A DNA stretch of 64,000 nucleotides, from contig JBBPTG010000037.1 in the NCBI GenBank assembly GCA_038093975.1, positions 1 through 64,000 on the forward strand, given 5' to 3'. The notes under the pieces are model-generated. The model was not told the DNA's origin. It searched no databases and saw only the letters and a list, made by a program, of their open reading frames with translations. Source of the stretch: Chalciporus piperatus (lineage: Eukaryota; Basidiomycota; Agaricomycetes; Boletales; Boletaceae). Of the stretch, positions 53,332 through 62,545 are shown piece after piece. Position numbers and translations under genes: made by a program. Numbering within the stretch: position 1 is the first letter of the stretch; the number at the start of each line of letters is the position of its first letter.

Positions 53332-53751
53332 TTACTGGATGTCGATCGTCCCTTGCAAATACTGGCCCTGCGTAGACTCATACTTGACTTCCACCCTCGT
53401 CCCACTCTTCGTCGTAACCGCAACATCCGTCTTATGACTCTTCATCTCCTGCGACCTCTGACCGTTATTGTAATACCATTGGTTGACGGCAACACCCGTC
53501 TGGGCGGTCGTGAGATCTGGCACGATGTCAAGCCAGGGTTTGTTTGAGTCTACGCCGACGGCGACGAGAAAGTGTTCGCCAGTTTCACTGGATTTGAAGC
53601 GGAGAGTGCCGGACGTGCCGCTTCCACCGATGGTGAGGGTGTAGTTGTTTCCTGATACGTCCCAATCCCCGCCGTGGGAGTACCACCAGACGGTCTGTTC
53701 AACGACAGAAAAGGCGTAGCTGTAGGTAGAAAGATGGATGGTGTAGGACAT
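53332..53751 (-). CDS. Fungal fruit-body lectin, copy 3 (divergent)
   Basis: A 139-residue fruit-body lectin starting MSYTIHLSTYSYAFSVVEQT. It keeps GGSGTSGTLRF and the VNQWYYNNG segment, but WCDIV reads WLDIV and the loop around residue 30 differs (WWYSHGGDW). It therefore belongs to the same family as copies 1 and 2 but is clearly older. Changes near the sugar-binding loops could alter specificity. The coding frame has no intron and no signal peptide. Confidence 0.93.
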   Translation of the reverse strand: MSYTIHLSTYSYAFSVVEQTVWWYSHGGDWDVSGNNYTLTIGGSGTSGTLRFKSSETGEHFLVAVGVDSNKPWLDIVPDLTTAQTGVAVNQWYYNNGQRSQEMKSHKTDVAVTTKSGTRVEVKYESTQGQYLQGTIDIQ

Positions 53752-54159
53752 GGTGTGATCCTAATGAGAGTAAGTTTGAGTACACGGCGTAGAGGAATCG
53801 AGAAAGACGAACTTGGTATAAATCAAGAGATCGGCGACAAGTTGGGACACGAACAACTTACGACGAGGGGAGATTTTTATATGTTGTAGCCTGTAGCTCC
53901 AGGCGTGGGACACTTACTGAACCGAGCAGGGAGACAGATGCCACCTGAGTTTATGTGTTGAAAAAGCTTTGACAAGCAGTTAAGGGCCTGTTCGAGATGG
54001 GCAAAGTCGCCAAAAGTGCTGCTAAGCGCGTAGCCACACTCGCTTACCTATAGCCGTCCCTTACCTATAGCCGTCTGAGACAAAGAGACCACAACAGAAG
54101 TGAAAATCCCTCAGAGTCTCTTTGTCCTCGGACGGTGGCAAACAGCAGCTCGTTGCTGT
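53752..54159. other. Lectin 3 promoter side
   Basis: About 400 bp. A short direct repeat (cttacctatagccgt, near 54040 and 54060) is present; nothing else recognised. Confidence 0.4.
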
Positions 54160-54640
54160 TGTCGTTGCTGTTGTCTCCTCGTTGCTGCTTTCTCCTCGTC
54201 GAGTGTCTCACTAGTGAGACAGTTGCCATCCTCGGTCGTCATCATTGCCAATGGTGTTCTCACGCCTAGGCCCGCCCACTGTTGTGCAACATTGTTGCAC
54301 AACAGCGCCGCCGTTGTCTCCTCGTCACTGCTGGCTCCTCGTTGAGTGTCTTACTAGTGAGTCAGTATGTACCTGCTACCTCACCCATCCCCGGTCTTTA
54401 CCTGCAACACAGTCATCATTGCCAACAGTGTTTTCCTGCCTAGGCGCGCCCACTGTGCAAGCTCATCACTGTTGTTTCCTCGTCGCTGCTGTCTCATTAT
54501 CGAGTATCTCACTTAGGGAGTCAGCATGTACCCGCTACCTCATTCATCCTCAGTCTTGACGGTCATCATTGCCAATGGTGTTCTCACGCCTAGGCCTGCC
54601 CACTGTTGTGCAACAGTGTTGCACAACAGTGCCGCTGTTA
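54160..54640. repeat. Tandem repeat array with palindromes
   Basis: Three diverged units of about 150-175 bp start with gtcatcattgccaa (near 54237, 54411 and 54562), each followed by GTT-rich (cgttgctg) stretches and, in two units, an 11-bp-arm hairpin (TGTTGTGCAAC, 3-base loop; 54280-54304 and 54604-54628). A perfect 16-bp palindrome, GTCTCACTAGTGAGAC, is at 54205-54220. Confidence 0.75.
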
Positions 54641-55017
54641 TTTTCCATGCTCCCTCTTCTTTGAGATGTTTGGTGTTCCCTTTCATTTACTGTCAGTGTA
54701 GTAGATAAAACACAATGTATCGTTGCTGTAGAAGTGTCTTCAAACTGTTCATGGAACTGTCTGGACTTGACTGGATATTTGGAAACATCAAATTTGGGCA
54801 CCTTCCGCCAGCAGGTGGGCCTTGCGGAGTTCTGCAGGCGAGCCTCGCGGAATTCTAGGCCATGGTGTGTTCGGAGCTCAAACTTTCACTTTCCACACTA
54901 ACACCCAGCATGAACCCTTGCCACCACCCTCATCTTCAGCTCGACACTCACTACGTCCATCGCCTCTTACTTGGCTTCAGCGTCTTAATTGTTCTCTGTG
55001 GCATCAAGACACTTCAA

Positions 55018-55836
55018 ATGATTACCATCCAACAGGCATCAATGAAACGCGCTTCCTGGCCCGATCCCACCATACACGCTATGCTCGACATCCTCACCGA
55101 GCATAAGTCCAGGATGGGGCAGGCAGGTGGTTTTCCCCCCACTGTGTTCGCTGAAGTGGCAAGAAGACTCGGGACCCCGGATAAGACCCCGTCCAAGGTC
55201 TCCAGCAAGTGGACCAGCGTATGTTGTTTCGACCCATGTTTTCTCAGCGTCAGCTTGACCTTTCGTTCCATCCACAGCTCAAGAAAACGTGGAGGGCCAT
55301 CGAGGACTATCAATACAACAAGTCAGGTACCTACTTTGACCCCTTCCTGGGTGCAAATATCCAGACTCCTGCTGAAGTCGAAGCATGGGAGGCGTTTATT
55401 GCCTCTGGCACTGCTCAGGTATGTCTTCCAAAGCATTCATCTGTATTGAAACCGCATACTAATATCTATTTAGAGCAAAGAAATGGCCAACTTCCGGAAC
55501 AGAGGTTGGCCATTCTGTGATAAAATGGCCGTGCTTTGTCCACGTGGTACAGGCGCCACAGGTGGTTATTCATACGCTGGTGGCACAGAGTTGCTGGACT
55601 CCGACGAGGAGATACTAGTAGATGATGGGTCGCTACCAGATTCCCAATCCTACTCAATCCCCGCCACACCTAGCTCGCACTTCAGCATGTCGCAATTCAC
55701 ACAAGGGAACTTATTGGACCACGAGCTTAATTTTGATCAGCTGATGCAGCTCGGTCAAGATTTCGCCTCACCCAATCATACCACCCAGCTTACCGCCGTC
55801 AACAGTGCGCTCTCTGAAACGACTCAACTCAACTAA
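55018..55836 (+). pseudogene. Myb/SANT-like DNA-binding protein, 3' end replaced by an LTR
   Basis: Exons 55018-55218, 55278-55418 and 55474-55836 join in frame to 234 residues. The N-terminal domain has the spaced tryptophans of the Myb/SANT-like (Myb_DNA-bind_3) family common in agaricomycetes: RASWPDPTIHAMLDILTEHK, KVSSKWTSLKKTWRAIEDY and the later NRGWPFCDKMAVL. A Ser/Asp-rich tail follows. The last residues (ETTQLN and stop) come from the Gypsy-2 LTR that begins at 55815, so the original C-terminus has been cut off. The protein could still be made in shortened form. Confidence 0.8.
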
Positions 55837-56291
55837 GAGCTAAGACTCACAGTAGACAATAGCGAGCCGATGTACTTGGCTGAGGTTCGATGAGGAAACT
55901 CCAGGAGAACAAGACTGGGGAGTCCAGTGCTTGTCGACCCGGGTTTATATACTATTGTCAATGTTTGTACATGTTGTGGCTAAACCTTATCGTAGGTGAC
56001 TGGGTATGACTCATACTGACTACTAGCCAATGGCGTAACTAGCTCTACTGCGGAATGAGTAAGCGTGAGTCATATGATGAGTAATGCTGACTGATGCTGA
56101 CGAGTGAGCGGTGAGTCATCAGTTAGTAAGCGAAGGTCTAGACCTAGCTTATGTAAGTAAGTCACGTGACACGATAGGATAAGATAACAAAAGAGAAAGT
56201 GAAACGACTAAGTTCAAGAAACGAAGAGAAACCTAGTAAGCGTAATGGAATGTAGGGATGATTAGGATAAGGAAATGGAGCGTTCGTAACA
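55815..56291 (-). repeat. Gypsy-2 3' LTR
   Basis: 477 bp with ends TGTTACGAA ... CGTTTCA in element sense. A TATATAAA box lies near 55944-55951 (minus). About 35 bases downstream of it is the self-primer AGTCTTGTTCT (55916-55906). Three TGAGTCA-type heptamers lie near 56005, 56067 and 56112. Confidence 0.88.
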
Positions 56292-56325
56292 CTACCCCCT
56301 CTCTATGGATCGTATTCCTAGACGA

Positions 56326-56886
56326 TCAGACTTCGATGAGTGGACCTTGATTCATCCACGGTACACCATCTGCTGGTGGAGCAGCAGCGACCTGAAGGTT
56401 GTTGTTCGTCCAGGTTACTGGTGGCTCGAATGGGTTACCATCGTTTTCATCGATAGGAATAGGGTGGGGAGCACCTACGAGTGCGGGGTCGGGAATAGGA
56501 GGTTGAGCGAGATCAGGCCAGTTTGTGGGCCATTCCTGTTGATCAGGATTCTCTACCTCCATCACGTTGTCCCACTTGCTCAGATCCGGATGCCATACGA
56601 CCAGCTTCATCCACTTTGTCGTCCAATCCCAGTTAACCTCGATAGACGTGGACCGTCTGGTCACGATCATCCGAGCGAACATGAGATACTGAATGGCGAT
56701 GGTGATGACGACGATGGCAATGAAGGTGAGGAGGGAGGGGATGAGCATGCGGAGAATCCAACCGTTGCAGATGACGAAGATGATAAAGAGGAGGGAGAGG
56801 ACGAAGTTGCCTCGATCCCGAGTAAAGTTTCGAATGAAAATGTCACGGAGGACACTCTCCCAAGCGTAGACGTCGTTGAGATCCAT
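56326..56886 (-). CDS. Gypsy-2 third frame: two-helix membrane protein downstream of pol
   Basis: An ATG-started frame of 186 residues begins 64 bases after the pol stop, on the same strand, in the position where env lies in errantiviruses. Residues about 27-46 (NFVLSLLFIIFVICNGWIL) and 48-70 (LIPSLLTFIAIVVITIAI) are two strong membrane helices, followed by a Trp/Pro-rich acidic tail (TNWPDLAQPPIPDPALVG). There is no signal peptide cleavage site, fusion peptide or cysteine pattern that would identify an envelope protein. Its role is unknown. Confidence 0.6.
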   Translation of the reverse strand: MDLNDVYAWESVLRDIFIRNFTRDRGNFVLSLLFIIFVICNGWILRMLIPSLLTFIAIVVITIAIQYLMFARMIVTRRSTSIEVNWDWTTKWMKLVVWHPDLSKWDNVMEVENPDQQEWPTNWPDLAQPPIPDPALVGAPHPIPIDENDGNPFEPPVTWTNNNLQVAAAPPADGVPWMNQGPLIEV

Positions 56887-56949
56887 TGGTGATGATGGTG
56901 GTTTGTGGAAAAGAAACCGTGGGAGTGAAGACCGTCAAACATCAGTCTC

Positions 56950-59792
56950 TTATACCTTTTTGGTATCCGGCACGGTATTCAACCAGTTAATTTGTCCATC
57001 ATCCACCTGACTCGTTAGGTTGTCATACGGCTGGAATAGTGACTTGAATAGACTCCGTGACATGCGAAGGAATCGTGGAGCGGACGGGTGTATCTTGTTG
57101 AATTCCCTTATTGCATCCTGTGCATTCTTGAGATTCGATTTTGGTTCCCATGTTCGATCAGATTCCGCATAGCCTTTCCAGTGCACGAGATATTTCAGGG
57201 TTTTTCCCTGTAAACGAGAATCAACGATGTAGTCCACCTCGTATTCATCATCTCTGTCTTCTGTCACAATCACAGGCCCAGGCTTGTCAACGGTTTGCTT
57301 CCGTAACCTGTCCTTATATGGTTTGACACGTGAAACATTAACGACGGGGTGAATTTTCATGGTACGCGGAAGCCTCAAACGTAGTGCGTTCCGTCCAATC
57401 AGGGTTGTGATTTCGTAAGGGCCCAACCATCGTGGGGAAAGTTTCTTAGATCTCTGCGCCAGGCGGAGATTAGCTGTAGATAACCAAACTTTCTGACCGA
57501 TTTCGTAAGATGGTGATTCAGAACGGTGTTTGTCGGCCTGCGCCTTCATACGCTTCTGAGCTTCTATTATGTTATCCTTGGTTTCTTTCAACGTGTTGGC
57601 AAGCGTGTTAACGAAGTCCGTAGCAGCGGGTGCTTTAGACGTGTAATTCTCTATTCCCATCCTCGGGGAATATGTGTGCGTGACGTTGAAAGGTGCCTTG
57701 GATGTAGAAGCTTGCTTCTTCGAGTTGTATGAGAATTGCGCAATTGGTAGCCAATCAGTCCATTCTTCTTGTTTTTCTGACGTAAATAGGCGGAGATACT
57801 GTTGTAGATCTCGATTCATACGTTCAGTTTGTCCATCAGTCTGTGGATGAAAGGCGGTGGAGAGTTTGGGCGTAATGCCAAGACGTTTGCATATGTCTTT
57901 CATCACTTGAGATGCGAATTGCGGACCTCGGTCCGATATGATGGTTTTAGGAAGTCCATGATGTTTCCATACATGGGTTAGGTAAAGACGAGCGGTGTCG
58001 AGAGCGGTGACCGTCTTGTTGCAGGGAATGAATTCGACTTCTTTGGAGAATCTGTCGACTACGACAAGAATAGAATCGAATCCATTCGAGAGTGGCAGGT
58101 CGGTAGTGAAATCTGCAGAGATATGTTCCCAGGGGAGATCCGGAACTTCCAGGGGGTGGAGTTTTCCAGAAGGAGCATAGTTTATCCCTTTGAAACGTGC
58201 ACATCTGTCACAGCGTGAGACGTAGTCTTTTACGAGCGTAGCCATTCCTGGCCAGGCGTAGCTGCGCTGTAGCAGTTCAATTGTCTTTTCATATCCGGGG
58301 TGTCCAGCAACAGGTGTGTCGTGATGAAGTCGAATAATCTCCATGCGGAGATCTTCTTCTTCCGGAACGTATAGCCTTCCTTTCTTGTCAATCAGAATCC
58401 CATCAGACTCTTCACAAATGCCGTGTTCTTTACAGAGTTTCATGACTTCTGTCTCACGTATTTTGAAGGTTGCTTTTCTGATTTTGTTCTTGATCAGATC
58501 GGAATCGGTTGAGAGTTGAACAGTTGACGTGGCAGCTATTCTGTCCGGAGGTATTACAAGGACAGCTTTGTTATCTGCTTCAATACCGATTGCGTGATCT
58601 TCTCTTCTTGATAAGGCATCGGCTTTCCCCATTTGAGAACCGGCCTTGTGTAACCATTTGAAATTGAATCGGCTAAGATATTGAGACCAACGTGCTTGGC
58701 GACGATTTAGATCTTGCCGAGTCATGAAGAACTGAAGGTTCGCGTGATCGTTCCAAATTTCAAACTCGTGCTTGGAACCTTCCAGATAATGCCTCCATTG
58801 TTCTAGACTTCTGATAACGCTTAGCATCTCTTTATCCGCGATAGGATAGTTGCGTTCTTCCGGTGACATGGAATGGGAAGAGAATGCGACGGGATGCCAT
58901 TTGTCTCCTTGTTCTATAGATAGAACAGCACCCGTGGCATAATTAGATGCATCCGATTCTAAACGGAAGCGTTTGTCATTGTCTGGGAAAGCGAGTATGG
59001 GAGCGGTGACGAACTTCTGTTTCAACGTGTTGAAGGCGTTCTTCTGCGCATCTTCCCATGTGAATTTCGTATCCTTCTTGGTAAGGTCATTCAAGGGTCT
59101 AGCCACTTGGGCGTAATCCTGAATGAAGCGGCGATAGAAGTTTGCTAACCCAAGGAAGCTTCTGACACCTCTAACATTTGTCGGAGTTGGCCATTCGGTG
59201 ATTGCCTTGACCTTATCGTCATCCATCCTGATTCCTTCGGGAGTAATTGTCATTCCCAAGAATTCTACTTCTTTGGTATGGAAGACACATTTCTCTGGTT
59301 TGACGAAGAGGTCATTCTCCTCTAGGCGACGAAGAACTTCTCTGACTATCTTGGCATGGACAGCAGGGTCATCGGATTTGGTAAAGATCATGATGTCATC
59401 AATGTAGACAACAACGGCGTCTTCCATATCCGAGAAGATGTCGTTCATCATGGTTTGAAATGTGGCAGGAGAGTTGCATAATCCGAAGTACATGACCAAG
59501 GGTTCGAAGGCGCCACGGAAGCATACGAATGCGGCTTTAGATTCATCGCCTTCTTTGATGCGGATGTTGTTGTATCCCCAGCGCAAGTCCATTTTGGTAA
59601 ACAGTTTTGCGCCTTTCAGTTTATCAACCAATTGGGAAATGAGGGGTAATGGATAATTGTTTTTCACCGTGTGTTCATTCAGATAGCGGTAATCTTGAAC
59701 CATGCGCTTCTTGCCATCCTTCTTAGGAACGAAGAACACGGGAGAAGTCTGCTCAGATTTGGAAGGACGAATGTATCCTTTCTTGAGCTGGT
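56950..59792 (-). CDS. pol: Gypsy-2 pol, RT to chromodomain part
   Basis: After LKKGYIRPSKSEQTSPVFF the frame carries RT with VVYIDDIMIF (near 59410), FLGMTITPEG, an RNase H region with LESDASNYATGAVL, and the integrase zinc region (HHDTPVAGHPG ... CDRCARFKG). The integrase core shows TADFTTDLP-like, ISDRGPQFAS and HPQTDGQTERMN, then WLGPYEI and a chromodomain (KYLVHWKGYAESDRTWE). It is open to the stop at 56950. It is split from the protease part by the solo LTR at 59793-60427; without that insertion the two parts join in frame. Confidence 0.92.
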
Positions 59793-60427
59793 TGAAACGA
59801 CTCAACTCAATCAAGAGCTAGCGCTATCATCAGACAACATGCCCTAGCGAAACCACATCAACTCAGTAACTAGAGCTGAGGATCAGACTAGGCAAGCAGG
59901 AGCGCTTGGCCCATGAAGTTCAAGAAGAGGAAACTCCAGGAGAACAAGACTGGAGAGCCAGTGCTTGTCAACCCGGGTTTATATACTATTGACAGTGTTT
60001 GTACATGTTGTGGCTAAACCTTAACTATATGACTAGTAAACCTTAACTATATGACTAGGTATGACTAGATATGAGTCATGGCGAGTAACAGCCAATAGCG
60101 TATATGACTAGGAAGCGAGATGAGTCAGCGTGAGTCAGTATGAGTCACGGTGAGTCATAATGAGTCAATAAGAGTCTGAGTCATGGTGACTCGGTATGAG
60201 TCATGGACAGTGGGGAAGATGCACAGCCACGCACAGCCACGCACAGCCACGTTACGTAAGCGAAAGGCTAGACCTAGCTGATGTCAGCAGGTCACGTGAT
60301 GTGATCTTGATAAGATAAGATAACAGAAAAGGGAGAGAAAGCGACTAAGTCCAAAAGTGAAAGAGAAACGTAGTAAGCGTAGTGAAGTCTAGGAAAGACT
60401 AGGATAAGGAACTGAGCGTTCGTAACA
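59793..60427 (-). repeat. Solo LTR of the Gypsy-2 family, inserted in pol
   Basis: The 635-bp segment has the same ends as the Gypsy-2 LTR (plus-strand TGAAACGACT ... TTCGTAACA) and is flanked by CTGGT on both sides (59788-59792, 60428-60432). It contains the TATA region and the agaacaagact block of the family, eight TGAGTCA heptamers and three tandem copies of gcacagccac (60221-60250). It is a product of LTR-LTR recombination of a nested insertion. Confidence 0.93.
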
Positions 60428-61324
60428 CTGGTCATCAATGAATGCGCTGACTTCTTCTTGTTCCGTGACAGAGAGTGGGATAAGACGACCCTTTTTCGGC
60501 TTGTAGGTGTCTTTCAAGTCAATTGCATGATCCCACGGCTTACGAGTTGGCATGCGTTCAGATTCCTTTTTCTTGAATAGATGAATATACTTGTGATATT
60601 CTTTTGGAACAAGCTCTTCCGGAGTCTTTTCTATTTTCGGTTCAGGTATCTCCCTCTTTGCGGCGTTGATATGACGAAGAGAATTTCGTTCTTCATCATC
60701 AAGTTGGCGTGCGAACGGTGGTTTATCTCGTAAGACGGAACAAGACCAAGGACAACGCGTCATGTGGACCGTTCCTTTGTTCCAATCTATCTCTGGATTG
60801 TGTTGCTTCAGCCATGCGTATCCTAGTATCACCTGATTCTTTCCGAGATCAGTGACTTCTGCGATGGCCTTCTCACGATGTCCGTTGAAATGGATAATGA
60901 TTTCCGCACAGTGTGTTATCTGTCCAGCAGAGTTATGTGTTCCGTCCACATTGTATACCGTAAGTGGATGTCTGAGTTGCACGAGGGGTAATTTGATTTT
61001 ATCAGCCCATCTCCGATCAACGAAGATAGCGTTAGCTCCTGAATCAAGGAGTGCCTCTGCTCGTGTGAAAGCAGAAGGGAGTCGTTGCGAAGCGATGGAA
61101 GTAGATAGCTTCAATTCTCGATCTGTCGTGCGAATAAAACGTGGTCCTGGGTTTTCGGAAAGATATCGGATTATGGAAACGGAATTAAGCACCTGACTAG
61201 AGTCCAGGCCAAGCTCATGATCAACATGAGACCCCGTTTGACTGTGTGAATAGTTTACAGATTTTCCTAACGAGTTAGTTGCGGTCCGTTTGCCCAGATC
61301 ATTCAGGCCGCTTTGCCTTTTCCC
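60428..61324 (-). CDS. pol: Gypsy-2 pol, protease part (reached by -1 frameshift from gag)
   Basis: The frame is open from inside the end of gag (GGG AAA AGG CAA ... at 61324) without an ATG near its start. The aspartic protease shows LLDSGANAIFVDRRW, LTVYNVDGTHNSAGQI and VILGYAWLKQHNPEIDW. After KKESERMPTRKPWDHAIDL it ends at SAFIDDQ at the solo LTR. It lies in the -1 frame relative to gag, overlapping its last codons. Confidence 0.85.
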
Positions 61325-62502
61325 TTCATCTCGATATCTTTCAAATCGTAGAAGTAAGCCTTCATTTCGTCGAATGAACGGCCTTCAAGAGCGCTGGATT
61401 CGGTAGACAGTTCTCTCACCTGTCTCTTTTGAAGTTTGCAGGCACGTTTGTGTTCGCCTCGTGACCAGCCACAGCCCTTGCATTTGGTACTAGGTACCGG
61501 ACATTGTTGTTTCAGATGTCCCGGTTTCCCACAGTTCCAACAGTTTCCTTGCTTCTTTTCTTTGGAATTGCTTGCGGCCGTCTTTATGACAGCTGGTGCT
61601 TCTTCTTCTTCCACAATTTCTCCTTCTTCGATTTCGGCAGAACCTATATCCATTGGGGCACCACGACCCGGTTGTGTACCCGTGTTGATATATTTATATC
61701 GCGGGGTATCACCTGCGGTTCCTGTCTTGATCATGGAGATAAGCTGTTTTCTTCCTGCAAGGAGGCGTAGTTCTTCGATGTATGCGTCATATTTGTCGAA
61801 CCGTCCCTTATCCATAAAGATCCGATGTGTGATCTCTGGATCTGCGTTTAGCTCTAGAAGTTCGATGTGTCGGGCGTCACTCCAATCGTCCATGAGGCGA
61901 TGAGTTTGAAACGTGGTAAGGAATTTCTCCATAGACATCTTGCCTTGTTTCAGATTCTTGATCTGATTGCGGTGATATTCCACTTCGTTACCCGAGCGGA
62001 ATTGATCGGTGATTCGTTTATGGAACTCGGCGGAAGTATACGTGGTTCCATTCTCCAAGATGTCATGTGTCATGGCTCGTGAGAAAGTTGCGGCGTCTCC
62101 TCCTGTCATCCGACTAAGGATAGCTCTGATCGCCGTCATTCCGGTTAACACGGTGTTGTTTTCATCTATCCATGCTCGGACTCTTGTCCACCATTCTTCG
62201 AACTTCCTTCCTCTAGATCCGTCATAGTCTCCTGGATCTTTGACGATCTTGGATAGCTTAGGTCCGCTAGGTCCGACTGTAGGAGCTGGTATTGCACCAG
62301 GCACTTGAATGGCTTGTACTTGCGCTTCAAGCTGCAAGACATTATTGTTTAGATTTTGATTTACCCTCTGAGCGTTGGTAAGCTGATCCGTCATTGTTTC
62401 TAACGCAGGTCTCAACTGCGTTCCAAGATCCCGTATGGACGCGTCACGATGTCCGAGAATGCCTGTTAAGGCAGCTGCTAAGTCTGGGGCGAGAACCGAC
62501 AT
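61303..62502 (-). CDS. gag: Gypsy-2 gag with zinc knuckle
   Basis: 399 residues from ATG 62502. A coiled-coil N-terminal part (TMTDQLTNAQRVNQNLNN) precedes a capsid-like helical region (KFEEWWTRVRAWIDE ... RITDQFRSGNEVEYHRNQI), which is typical of Ty3/gypsy Gag. Near residue 325 is the CCHC knuckle CWNCGKPGHLKQQC, followed by a second cysteine pair (CKGCGWSRGEHKRAC). The stop at 61303-61305 lies just after a GGGAAAA heptamer in the slippery phase. Confidence 0.92.
   Translation of the reverse strand: MSVLAPDLAAALTGILGHRDASIRDLGTQLRPALETMTDQLTNAQRVNQNLNNNVLQLEAQVQAIQVPGAIPAPTVGPSGPKLSKIVKDPGDYDGSRGRKFEEWWTRVRAWIDENNTVLTGMTAIRAILSRMTGGDAATFSRAMTHDILENGTTYTSAEFHKRITDQFRSGNEVEYHRNQIKNLKQGKMSMEKFLTTFQTHRLMDDWSDARHIELLELNADPEITHRIFMDKGRFDKYDAYIEELRLLAGRKQLISMIKTGTAGDTPRYKYINTGTQPGRGAPMDIGSAEIEEGEIVEEEEAPAVIKTAASNSKEKKQGNCWNCGKPGHLKQQCPVPSTKCKGCGWSRGEHKRACKLQKRQVRELSTESSALEGRSFDEMKAYFYDLKDIEMKGKGKAA
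61318..61324 (-). promoter_or_regulatory. Candidate -1 ribosomal frameshift site GGGAAAA
   Basis: On the minus strand the gag codons AAG GGA AAA contain G GGA AAA in the exact X XXY YYZ phase, four codons before the gag stop codon. Slipping one base back enters the open pol frame. Confidence 0.7.
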
Positions 62503-62545
62503 TCTTGATGCACTAGAATGGAAGAAGTAAAACTAGATTTTTATT

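Noticed and set aside
56326..56886. Calling the Gypsy-2 third frame env
   Set aside because: No signal peptide, cleavage site, fusion segment or cysteine pattern; only position and two membrane helices.
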